The notes below the pieces were generated by a model. That model did no database searches. It saw only the letters and a program-made list of their open reading frames with translations, and was not told where the DNA came from. From a bacterium (GTDB taxonomy: Bacteria > JAHJDO01): a stretch of DNA of 9,013 nucleotides. Below, in pieces: positions 1 through 5,999 of the stretch. The position numbers were made by a program, and so were the translations under genes. The number at the start of each line of letters is the position of its first letter. The first letter of the stretch is position 1. Where the stretch lies: contig JAUWOV010000070.1 in assembly GCA_030611945.1 (NCBI GenBank), forward strand, positions 1 through 9,013, in the 5' to 3' direction.

Positions 1-346
1 GCTTTCTTTTAAGTTGTTCAAAAGCGAGCTGAAGCTCTCCAATTCCTCTTGGGTGGAGAAGTCCTACAATGATCTGGTAATCTCCCCTGCGCTGATATAC
101 GCTTATATTTCCAAGAGCCAGCACTTTTAGCCCATCTTCTATCTTGAACTTTATCTTCTGATTAGCTCCTCTGAAAAACACAGCATTAAGCTGGGATTGT
201 TCGTCCTTTAATGTAAAATAAATGTGGCCTGAAGAAGGCATCCTGCAATTTGATACTTCTCCTTCTACCCACACACTTGGAAAACTCTCTTCCAGCAAAT
301 TCTTTATCTTTGAAGTAAGCTCACTTACAGTAAAGATATGCTCCAT
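1..346 (-). CDS. xseA: Exodeoxyribonuclease VII large subunit, N-terminal part (runs off left edge)
   Basis: XseA is the catalytic subunit of exonuclease VII, a cytoplasmic nuclease that with XseB degrades single-stranded DNA from both ends. Translating the minus strand from the ATG at 346 gives 115 residues, open to the window edge. It begins MEHIFTVSELTSKIKNLLEE, followed by the family's hallmark OB-fold segment at about residues 26-58: VEGEVSN, then SGHIYFTLKDEQSQLNAVFF. A second OB strand pair, LKVLALGNISVYQRRGDYQI, lies at about 73-92, and the linker GIGELQLAFEQLK leads toward the catalytic domain, which is outside the window. The start is fixed by a one-base TAATG overlap with the stop of the upstream sulfurtransferase gene and by GGAGAG just before it, so translation is probably coupled. 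The first third of the protein is present; the remainder cannot be judged. Confidence 0.93.
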   Translation of the reverse strand, partial: MEHIFTVSELTSKIKNLLEESFPSVWVEGEVSNCRMPSSGHIYFTLKDEQSQLNAVFFRGANQKIKFKIEDGLKVLALGNISVYQRRGDYQIIVGLLHPRGIGELQLAFEQLKRK

Positions 347-1341
347 TACACTCTCCAATCTTCAATATCCTTGTCGGAAACACGTTCTTCCTGTCCAAGT
401 CTGATTATTTGCTGCTGATCCTTTTTGGACACATTAATATGCTTCCATGTCGCTTTTTTCTTGCAGTACATTGAGCATAATAAAGCTGCTGTTCTGATAT
501 CTTCATCATTTGTATTAGATTCGACTAAAACCACAGGGCCTGCTATATCTTGAGGTTCAAGATGCATCATCTTATCCCCAGCAAGCTTAAGCAATTTATT
601 GTTTTCCTGTTCGTTTCTTCCGATTATAACTTTTGTGCCCGATGGTAATCTGAAATGGCGTCCGATTTTTAATAGTTCAACGTCTTTCAATATAAAATCC
701 GGTTTAAATTTTATTAAATCTTTCATACGCTTTGAGAAATTTGGCTCTGTAAGCAAACATCCACCAGCCGGGGTTGAGAACTCCCGAATTCCATACTGGC
801 TTGCCAGCATAAACTGAGATTTTCTTGATCGACCTTGAATATTAAATAATCTATCTCTATTTATCCATCCTTTTATTTCTGGGATAGTGGGAGAAAGCAG
901 CTTTGCAGATAAAGGACGAAGAATAAAACCCTTTAAACCTGAATCCCTGTCTGTAATATTCATAGCATCCCTGCGCTGGGACATTGGCCTTTCTCCAAGA
1001 ACCTCCCCTGTAATCAGGAAAGAAGCTTCTATTTCCCTCATATATTGCCCTGCTTTTATTAATATGTAAATTCTACAGTCTAAACATGGATTCATATTCC
1101 TGCCATAACCATATTTAGGATGTTTTACTATATCCAGAAAATCCTGAGACGCCTTATGAGAATGCAATGTTATTCCTAATTCCTTAGCGCTTTTTTCTGC
1201 ATAAGAAGGCGTTGCCTGTTTTATTAATTCTGAAAAAATATGAACAACAGTAAATCCATATACTTCAATACCCTGCTCCATCACTATCTCTGCCGCCAAA
1301 GCACTGTCAAGCCCGCCGGATATTAAAGCAACTGCCTTCAT
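346..1341 (-). CDS. THUMP-less ThiI-like PP-loop tRNA sulfurtransferase with probable NFACT-R-type C-terminus
   Basis: This is a 331-residue PP-loop ATPase of the ThiI/MnmA group, which adenylate a tRNA uridine for thiolation. The ATP-binding PP-loop SGGLDS is at residues 8-13. NPCLDC supplies a CxxC pair (C86, C89), TGEVLGERPMSQR is at 111-123, and PAGGCLLT carries C195. There is no N-terminal THUMP domain and no C-terminal rhodanese domain, unlike E. coli ThiI. Residues about 205-295 (starting near MKDLIKFKPDFILKDVELLK, ending near ALLCSMYCKKK) resemble the divergent NFACT-R RNA-binding domain reported fused to such proteins; this is recognition by eye. A role in tRNA 4-thiouridine or another thiouridine is inferred. 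Three spaced cysteines would fit an Fe-S cluster as in methanogen ThiI. The start has AGGGA seven bases upstream. It is first in a minus-strand unit with xseA. Databases often label this family a methyltransferase, probably wrongly. Confidence 0.85.
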   Translation of the reverse strand: MKAVALISGGLDSALAAEIVMEQGIEVYGFTVVHIFSELIKQATPSYAEKSAKELGITLHSHKASQDFLDIVKHPKYGYGRNMNPCLDCRIYILIKAGQYMREIEASFLITGEVLGERPMSQRRDAMNITDRDSGLKGFILRPLSAKLLSPTIPEIKGWINRDRLFNIQGRSRKSQFMLASQYGIREFSTPAGGCLLTEPNFSKRMKDLIKFKPDFILKDVELLKIGRHFRLPSGTKVIIGRNEQENNKLLKLAGDKMMHLEPQDIAGPVVLVESNTNDEDIRTAALLCSMYCKKKATWKHINVSKKDQQQIIRLGQEERVSDKDIEDWRV

Positions 1342-1385
1342 AAAATTGTCCCTGTGTTATTACGCTACTTCAGAATAATAACATT

Positions 1386-1414
1386 TTGACAAATCATAAA
1401 CCAGAAGTTAAACT
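1386..1414 (+). promoter_or_regulatory. Candidate sigma70-type promoter of the rightward operon
   Basis: A perfect -35 box TTGACA (1386-1391) is followed after 17 bases by TAAACT (1409-1414), which matches the -10 consensus at four of six positions. It lies about 40 bases upstream of the PAP2 gene start and faces the long rightward gene run. For the minus-strand unit I found only a -10-like TATTAT (1380 to 1375 on the minus strand) without a credible -35. The sequence is AT-rich, so chance matches are possible, but the intact -35 and ideal spacing make this the best promoter in the window. Confidence 0.5.
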
Positions 1415-1416
1415 TC
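1404..1416. promoter_or_regulatory. Inverted repeat overlapping the predicted -10 (candidate operator)
   Basis: GAAGTT, one central A, then AACTTC form a perfect 6-bp inverted repeat. It covers most of the predicted -10 hexamer at 1409-1414, the usual place for a repressor site. No regulator gene lies in the window, so its ligand and protein are unknown. A 13-base palindrome can arise by chance in AT-rich DNA. Confidence 0.35.
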
Positions 1417-1417
1417 A

Positions 1418-1434
1418 TAGACTAAAGTAGTCTA
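1418..1434. promoter_or_regulatory. Second inverted repeat in the predicted 5' leader
   Basis: TAGACTA, a three-base AAG centre, and TAGTCTA form a perfect 7-bp inverted repeat two bases downstream of the first one. It lies near or just after the expected transcription start and ends six bases before the AAGGAG ribosome-binding site (1441-1446). It could be a second operator half or a small RNA hairpin beside the ribosome-binding site. It has no T-run, so it is not a terminator. Confidence 0.35.
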
Positions 1435-1454
1435 GGCAATAAGGAGACGTGTAA

Positions 1455-2012
1455 ATGTGTGAGTTCTTCACAAATATGGATACCGCTCTATTCTATGCGG
1501 TAAATCATGGTTTAGAAAACAAGTTCCTTGACATAATAATGTCAATTATAACGGATATAGGATATTGGAAGATTCCTCTTTTAGCTGCTTGGCTATGCTT
1601 GATGATATTTGGCGGGAAAAAGGGGAGAATAACGGGAATAGTGCTTGTTGTATCACTTATACTTATAGACCTTTTCAATAGCTTCCCTTTAAAATCTCTT
1701 TTTGAAAGAACACGTCCGTGTAATATTCCATGGCTTGATGCTCGTATCCTTGTGCCAACTTCAAATAGCTACTCATTCCCTTCATCTCATGCCGCTAATG
1801 TATTTGGAATGGCAACTATATTGTCAAATAAATACAGACGCGTCAGATTTTATTTCTTCTCTGTTGCGCTAGTTGTAGGTATATCAAGGATCTACGTTGG
1901 AGTACATTATCCATTTGATGTTTTAGCAGGCGCAGCTGTTGGAATACTTTGTGGATTAGGCATGCTGAAACTCGAAAAATATATTCTCCAGAGAATTGAA
2001 GTTGCACAGTAA
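1455..2012 (+). CDS. PAP2-superfamily membrane phosphatase
   Basis: A 185-residue integral membrane protein with all three motifs of the PAP2 (type 2 phosphatidic acid phosphatase) family. Motif 1 is KSLFERTRP (K80, R87, P88), motif 2 is PSSH (109-112), and motif 3 is SRIYVGVHYPFD (S144, R145, H151, D155). The motif 2 histidine is the general acid and the motif 3 histidine the nucleophile in this family. Hydrophobic segments near 39-53, 60-78, 113-123, 131-148 and 157-172 indicate about five membrane spans. Family members hydrolyse undecaprenyl diphosphate, phosphatidylglycerophosphate or lipid A phosphates; the sequence does not tell which. Undecaprenyl-diphosphatase would be compatible with the downstream isoprenoid genes, but that is inference. 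The start follows AAGGAG by eight bases. A second methionine (residue 8) lacks such a site. It is the first gene of the rightward run. Confidence 0.9.
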   Translation: MCEFFTNMDTALFYAVNHGLENKFLDIIMSIITDIGYWKIPLLAAWLCLMIFGGKKGRITGIVLVVSLILIDLFNSFPLKSLFERTRPCNIPWLDARILVPTSNSYSFPSSHAANVFGMATILSNKYRRVRFYFFSVALVVGISRIYVGVHYPFDVLAGAAVGILCGLGMLKLEKYILQRIEVAQ

Positions 2013-2025
2013 AAATCGTTATGAT
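1996..2025 (+). promoter_or_regulatory. Weak candidate internal promoter just upstream of pyrF
   Basis: TTGAAG (1996-2001, four of six -35 matches) and TATGAT (2020-2025, five of six -10 matches) are separated by 18 bases at the end of the PAP2 gene. The expected transcript start near 2032 would leave a leader of about nine bases before the pyrF ATG, too short for a normal ribosome-binding site. That fits the lack of any Shine-Dalgarno there. Low confidence because of the AT-rich background. Confidence 0.25.
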
Positions 2026-2040
2026 AAAATTTAAGATTAT

Positions 2041-2754
2041 ATGACGTATAAAAAAGAATTAAACTCCTTAAAATCCCCTGTAATTATAGCGCTGGATGTA
2101 GATAATCTGAAACAGGCAGAAATACTTGTAGAAGAACTTAAGGATTATGTGTCCGTTTTTAAAGTAGGGAGCCAGCTATTCACAAGCCAAGGGCCTGCTA
2201 TTATAGATTTCATTCATGAGAGGGGTTGTAAAGTATTTTTAGACTTAAAATTTCACGATATACCCAACACAGTGTCCTCAGCAGTTGGCAATACAGTTAA
2301 AAAGGGTGTTTTTATGCTGACAGTGCATGCATCCGGTGGAATAGAGATGATGCGTTCTGCATATGAAGCAGCACAATCCCAAACCATTCTTTTAGGTGTT
2401 ACAGTTCTCACCAGCATAGATGAGGGAATTCTAAAAAATGATCTACACATAAGTGCTTCTATAAAAGAACATGTTTCACATCTTGCAAAAATGACGAAGA
2501 TTGCAGGTTTAGATGGCGTAGTTGCCTCTTCAGAAGAAACAAAATATATTAGACAGACCTGCGGAAAAGACTTTCTAATTGTTACCCCGGGAATAAGATT
2601 TACTGACTCAGATAAAAATGATCAGAAACGAACAGCCTCTCCTGCGCAAGCTATTAATGAAGGCGCTGATTTAATAGTAGTTGGAAGATCTATTACCAAA
2701 GCTTCCAGTCCAAAACATACAATGAAAATGCTCATAAAAGAAATTAATGAGTAG
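2041..2754 (+). CDS. pyrF: Orotidine 5'-phosphate decarboxylase
   Basis: PyrF decarboxylates orotidine 5'-monophosphate to UMP, the last step of de novo pyrimidine synthesis, in the cytoplasm. The 237 residues are the normal length for the short bacterial family and form one TIM barrel. Visible are IIALDVDN (D19), VFKVGSQLF (K41), and the signature LDLKFHDIPNTV with the catalytic D68-x-K70-x-x-D73 array. LTVHASGG (H96), VTPGIR (181-186, phosphate region) and GADLIVVGRSI with R216 (phosphate binding) follow. All key residues are present. The ATG is the first after an in-frame TAA at 2032-2034. No Shine-Dalgarno is visible upstream, which is unusual beside its neighbours. PyrE, which makes its substrate, is encoded two genes downstream. 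Confidence 0.97.
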   Translation: MTYKKELNSLKSPVIIALDVDNLKQAEILVEELKDYVSVFKVGSQLFTSQGPAIIDFIHERGCKVFLDLKFHDIPNTVSSAVGNTVKKGVFMLTVHASGGIEMMRSAYEAAQSQTILLGVTVLTSIDEGILKNDLHISASIKEHVSHLAKMTKIAGLDGVVASSEETKYIRQTCGKDFLIVTPGIRFTDSDKNDQKRTASPAQAINEGADLIVVGRSITKASSPKHTMKMLIKEINE

Positions 2755-2774
2755 GGGCACAGCGTGCTGTGCCC
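2755..2774. repeat. GC-rich perfect palindrome directly after the pyrF stop
   Basis: GGGCACAGC (2755-2763) and GCTGTGCCC (2766-2774) are perfect inverted copies separated by GT. As RNA this gives an eight-pair stem with a CGTG tetraloop. It starts on the base after the pyrF TAG and is far more GC-rich than its surroundings. Only a poor T stretch (TTATAG) follows, so a strong intrinsic terminator is unlikely; RNA processing, 3'-end protection or attenuation are possible. It resembles short dispersed palindromes of the TAGGGGC...GCCCC type seen in many bacterial genomes. Only one copy is in this window, so repeat status is inferred. Confidence 0.6.
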
Positions 2775-2780
2775 TTATAG

Positions 2781-3737
2781 ATGAAGACAATGTTTAGAAT
2801 CTTGGAAACTTGGATTTTGAATTTGTTTCAAGTATTCGGATTTAGGGTTTCGGATTTTAGTAGATATATGACTAATTTAGAGTCCAGAGAAAAATTAAAA
2901 CGAGAACATGTAAGAATTGGTGTAGCTTTGAAAATCTGCGCCAAGCATGAATATAGAATGGATCTTTGTGACAGCAATGTTATAGATATTAGTGAAACCG
3001 GACTATGTTTTAAAACAGATATTCCTTACCTTGTAAAAAGCGAATTGGAACTTGAAATGGAATTTCCGCAAGACTTTGGAGCAAAAGAGGAAACCCGCTC
3101 TTTTTATGCACTATCAGAGATTAAGCAGGTCAAAAAAACAGGGAAGGGCATGTATCTAACAGGAGTAGAATTTAAAAAAGTTTATCCGCGTTTTAAAAGA
3201 AGATTAAATAAATTCTTAAAAATGGAATTGGAGAAGAAAATGCGAGCATGTATAATTTATTTTTCATTAACCGGAAATACACACCAATTAGCCCAAATGA
3301 TCTCACAAGGATTAAAACACAAGAACTTTGACGTTGATTTAGTGAGATTAGAACCAGTTAATGGAGCAAAGACATTCGCTGGACAGGGCATGACAGCCCT
3401 GCAAAGGAAAAGGGTTAATATTGGTGATGTTAATTTTGACTTGAGCATGTATGACCTGATATGGTTTGGTTCACCTGTCTGGGCTTTCAGCCCGGCACCG
3501 GCATTAAATACCTATCTGGATAAATGCCATGGGCTTGACGGGAAAAAGGCTGTAGTGTTTTATACATATGGAAGCGGCACAGGAAAGGGCAGAGCTGTGA
3601 GAATTGTTAATAAGATGTTAGAACATAATGGAACAAAATCCATGCATTCTTTATTAATCGCACAAAGAGACCTAAAAAATTCTCAAGATATTAATAACAA
3701 GGTAAATGAGCTTTTAGAAAGCATATTACAAAAATGA
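2781..3737 (+). CDS. PilZ domain-flavodoxin fusion protein
   Basis: One uninterrupted frame of 318 codons joins two domains. Residues about 36-150 are a PilZ domain, the c-di-GMP receptor module, with both ligand motifs intact: REHVR (RxxxR, R41 and R45) and DISETG (DxSxxG, D69, S71, G74). Residues 154-318 are a flavodoxin-like FMN domain. It has the phosphate loop YFSLTGNT (160-167), IWFGSPVWAFSPAPAL (227-242) around the isoalloxazine site, and YTYGSGTGKG (261-270). No membrane segment or signal peptide is evident, so it should be cytoplasmic. The ATG at 2781 has no Shine-Dalgarno and its first 29 residues look like translated repeat DNA, so M30 (2868) is the likelier start. GGAG six bases before M154 (3240) could also start a free flavodoxin. 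It ends in an ATGA overlap with pyrE. Redox control by c-di-GMP is conceivable; the actual role is unknown. Confidence 0.8.
   Translation: MKTMFRILETWILNLFQVFGFRVSDFSRYMTNLESREKLKREHVRIGVALKICAKHEYRMDLCDSNVIDISETGLCFKTDIPYLVKSELELEMEFPQDFGAKEETRSFYALSEIKQVKKTGKGMYLTGVEFKKVYPRFKRRLNKFLKMELEKKMRACIIYFSLTGNTHQLAQMISQGLKHKNFDVDLVRLEPVNGAKTFAGQGMTALQRKRVNIGDVNFDLSMYDLIWFGSPVWAFSPAPALNTYLDKCHGLDGKKAVVFYTYGSGTGKGRAVRIVNKMLEHNGTKSMHSLLIAQRDLKNSQDINNKVNELLESILQK
2791..2860 (+). repeat. Repeat-like AT-rich patch forming the N-terminal codons of the PilZ frame
   Basis: The stretch contains short internal duplications: CTTGGA at 2801-2806 and 2809-2814, and TTCGGATTT at 2835-2843 and 2849-2857. It is a run of TTGGA, GAATTTG and TTCGGATTT units. 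Translated it reads ILETWILNLFQVFGFRVSDF, the style of degenerate dispersed repeats known from several candidate phyla and often absorbed into gene starts. It follows the palindrome at 2755-2774 closely, as if the two had inserted together. Identification is by resemblance only; no other copy lies in the window. Confidence 0.4.
3230..3242 (+). promoter_or_regulatory. Internal ribosome-binding site and start at the flavodoxin boundary
   Basis: GGAG (3230-3233), six spacer bases and an in-frame ATG (3240-3242) sit exactly where the PilZ domain ends and the flavodoxin domain begins (MRACIIYFSLTGNT). This is a better initiation site than either candidate start of the full frame. It suggests that a separate 165-residue flavodoxin is made as well as, or instead of, the fusion, or that two genes were joined by loss of a stop codon. 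Confidence 0.5.
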
Positions 3738-4318
3738 AACAATATGAAGTCTTGGATCTCTTTAGAAAGCGAAATGCCCTTCTTGAAGGCCATTTTCTGC
3801 TCTCTTCAGGTCTTCATAGCAGTCAATATATTCAATGCGCTAAGGTTCTCCAGCATCCAGAGTGTGGAACTAAACTTGGGAAAGCTATTGCAGAGCTTTT
3901 TCAACATATACAATGCGATGTAGTTGTATCTCCTGCAATTGGAGGAATTCTAATTGCACAGGAAGTTGCGAGAGCCCTGGGTATTAGAGCTATATTCTGT
4001 GAAAGAAAAGATGGGAAAATGATTCTTCGGAGAGGATTTGAAATTAAAAAAGGAGAACAGGCACTCATTATTGAAGACATTATTACTACAGGCCGCTCGA
4101 CTATGGAAGTTATTGCAACTGTAGAAAGTTTCAAAGGCTGCAGTGTTGGCATTGGTGCAATAATTGATAGAAGTGAGAAAAAAATTAACTTTCCTGTAGA
4201 ATTTAAGAGCCTTGCTAAGTTAAGTTTTAAAAATTATAATTCTGGCAATTGTTTAATATGTAAACAGGGAAAAATCCCTTTAGTAAAACCCGGGAGCAGA
4301 GAAAAAATAGAAGTTTAG
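3734..4318 (+). CDS. pyrE: Orotate phosphoribosyltransferase, Thermus-type
   Basis: PyrE transfers the phosphoribosyl group of PRPP to orotate, giving OMP for PyrF. The 194 residues match the short Thermus-type family rather than the 213-residue E. coli type. Visible are GHFLLSSGLHSSQY (19-32), VSPAIGGILIAQEVAR (65-80), the ERK loop (90-92) and the PRPP-binding motif ALIIEDIITTGRS (110-122, acidic pair E114-D115). The C-terminus has NCLICKQGKIPLVKPGSR (172-189), whose CxxC is typical of this subfamily and might bind metal, though that is not shown. The start overlaps the fusion gene's stop as ATGA, so translation should be coupled. The TAG stop lies within the aroC ribosome-binding region. 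Confidence 0.96.
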   Translation: MKQYEVLDLFRKRNALLEGHFLLSSGLHSSQYIQCAKVLQHPECGTKLGKAIAELFQHIQCDVVVSPAIGGILIAQEVARALGIRAIFCERKDGKMILRRGFEIKKGEQALIIEDIITTGRSTMEVIATVESFKGCSVGIGAIIDRSEKKINFPVEFKSLAKLSFKNYNSGNCLICKQGKIPLVKPGSREKIEV

Positions 4319-4327
4319 GAGGTATAT

Positions 4328-5374
4328 ATGTTGCGTTATCTTACAGCAGGTGAATCACATGGGCCAGGTCTTACAGCTATTCTTGAGGGCATGCCGGCCG
4401 GATTGAGAATAAATAAGACAGAAATAAACAGAGAGCTTGCAAGAAGACAGTCTGGATATGGCAGAGGTGAAAGGATGCAGATTGAGCATGATACTGTTCA
4501 AGTAACCTCTGGACTGCGCACGGGATTAACACTTGGCTCGCCGATTACAATGATCATAAAAAATAAGGATTGGCAGAACTGGAAAAATGAACCTCCTATA
4601 ACAAATCCAAGACCGGGACATGCTGATCTTGCTGGTATACTAAAATACAATCAGCAAGATATAAGGAATATCCTTGAGCGCTCAAGTGCTCGCGAAACAG
4701 CAGCTAGAGTTGCAGTTGGCGCAATTGCTAAAAAGCTGCTTAATAAATTTGGCATAGAGATTATGAGTTGTATATGTGAAATTGGTGGTGTGGAAAAAAA
4801 CGAAAAACTAATGAGAGAAAAAATAGACCAAGCACGAAAAAACGGCGATAGTCTGGGAGGCATATTTGAAATAACAGTAAAGGATGTTCCCGTAGGATTA
4901 GGATCTCATGTGCATTGGGACAGAAAGCTGGATGGAAGACTGGCTCAATGTTTGATGAGCATTCAAGGAATAAAGGGTGTTGAAATAGGGCTTGGATTTG
5001 CTGCATCAAAAAAACCAGGCTCAAAGGTTCATGATGAAATAATATATGATTATAATTTTAGGCGAAAGACTAATAATGCAGGTGGAATTGAAGGAGGTAT
5101 TTCAAACGGAGAGGATATAGTTATCCGCGGAGCAATGAAACCAATTCCAACTATTAAAAAGGCTCTCAACTCAGTAGATATAATTACAAAAAAAACTGTT
5201 AAAGCAAAAGTAGAGCGTTCTGATGTTTGTGCGGTTCATGCTGCAAGCGTTGTAGGCGAAGCAGTTGCAGCATTTGAAATTGCGAACGCTATGTGCGAAA
5301 AATTTGGCGGAGACAGTATAAAAGAGATGAAGCGAAACTACAATTCCTACGTCAGAATGATAGGAAGGATTTGA
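4328..5374 (+). CDS. aroC: Chorismate synthase
   Basis: AroC removes phosphate from 5-enolpyruvylshikimate 3-phosphate to form chorismate, the branch point to aromatic amino acids, folate and quinones; it needs reduced FMN. The 348 residues are at the short end for the family but look complete. Evident motifs are [20 protein letters not shown] (6-25), [60 protein letters not shown] and the C-terminal [18 protein letters not shown]. In the last motif histidine stands where many homologues have proline, a mild variation. The ribosome-binding site AGGAGG (4317-4322) overlaps the pyrE stop and lies five bases before the ATG. No other shikimate-pathway gene is present. The nearby flavodoxin might supply reduced flavin, but that is speculation. 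Confidence 0.97.
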   Translation: MLRYLTAGESHGPGLTAILEGMPAGLRINKTEINRELARRQSGYGRGERMQIEHDTVQVTSGLRTGLTLGSPITMIIKNKDWQNWKNEPPITNPRPGHADLAGILKYNQQDIRNILERSSARETAARVAVGAIAKKLLNKFGIEIMSCICEIGGVEKNEKLMREKIDQARKNGDSLGGIFEITVKDVPVGLGSHVHWDRKLDGRLAQCLMSIQGIKGVEIGLGFAASKKPGSKVHDEIIYDYNFRRKTNNAGGIEGGISNGEDIVIRGAMKPIPTIKKALNSVDIITKKTVKAKVERSDVCAVHAASVVGEAVAAFEIANAMCEKFGGDSIKEMKRNYNSYVRMIGRI

Positions 5375-5378
5375 AACG

Positions 5379-5999
5379 ATGAGGCTTCAGGTAAATCCAA
5401 CGCGAATGGAGGTGTTGAATCTTAGGCGAAGACTTGCGCTTGCAAGGCGTGGACATAAGCTGCTCAAGGATAAACAGGATGAACTTATGCGCAGGTTCAT
5501 GATATTTTTGGAGCAGAACAAAGAGACCCGCAAAAAAGTTGACGAGGAACTTAAAAAAATCTTTAATATGTATTTGGGAGTGTGTTCCAGAACAAATAAA
5601 GAATCATTATACTCTGCAATAAAATACCCTCAAGAGGTACCAGAATTTCTTTCATCAAGATTAACGGTTCTCAATATAAAAGCACCACACATTGAAATAA
5701 GCAAACCAGGAAATCCATTTTCCTATGGATTCAAGGATTCATCGCCGGATTTGGATATTACATTGAGCATGCTGAGCACACTTCTTCCTGAAATGCTGAA
5801 ACTGGCAGAAACAGAAAAGCTCATACATCTGGTAGCAGATGAGATAAAGAAAACCAGAAGAAGAGTCAATGCATTAGAATATATCTTAATACCAAATCTG
5901 GAAGAAACAATAACCTACATTACAATGAAGCTCAGCGAACTTGAGCTTGCAAACATTGTCAGACTAATGAAGATTAAGGATATTGCGCGAGCAAAATAA
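5379..5999 (+). CDS. atpD: V/A-type ATP synthase subunit D
   Basis: Subunit D of V/A-type ATPases is the long coiled-coil central rotor shaft that turns inside the A3B3 head, working with subunit F. It is equivalent to F-ATPase gamma and distinct from the F-type beta gene that shares the symbol. The 206-residue protein has the two diagnostic helices. The first is residues 6-40, starting NPTRMEVLNLRRRLALARRG. The second is about 155-201, including KKTRRRVNALEYILIPNLEE and ELELANIVRLMKIKD. The middle (about 68-125) is the less conserved head-contacting region. Length is normal for the family. AGGAAGG (5362-5368), inside the end of aroC, precedes the ATG. No other ATPase subunit is encoded here, although this gene normally sits in an ATPase operon after the A and B subunits. 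The stop and the ispD start overlap as TAATG. Confidence 0.94.
   Translation: MRLQVNPTRMEVLNLRRRLALARRGHKLLKDKQDELMRRFMIFLEQNKETRKKVDEELKKIFNMYLGVCSRTNKESLYSAIKYPQEVPEFLSSRLTVLNIKAPHIEISKPGNPFSYGFKDSSPDLDITLSMLSTLLPEMLKLAETEKLIHLVADEIKKTRRRVNALEYILIPNLEETITYITMKLSELELANIVRLMKIKDIARAK

Noticed and set aside
222-404. Plus-strand 60-codon frame over the xseA start
   Set aside because: It lies antisense to clear xseA and sulfurtransferase coding sequence and has no domain-like content.
1342-1454. Riboswitch or tRNA gene in the divergent intergenic region
   Set aside because: At 113 bases holding two small palindromes, it shows no clover-leaf pairing and no recognisable riboswitch core.
2021-2044. 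Seven-codon reading frame (MIKFKII) ending in an ATGA overlap with the pyrF start, like a leader peptide
   Set aside because: It has no ribosome-binding site, no pyrimidine-sensing feature or attenuator follows, and such short frames are frequent by chance in AT-rich DNA.
2755-2780. Intrinsic terminator after pyrF
   Set aside because: The stem is good but only TTATA follows instead of a run of T, so it is recorded as a palindromic repeat.
4651-5024. Minus-strand frames opposite aroC
   Set aside because: They are antisense to a complete, strongly conserved chorismate synthase and look like composition artefacts.
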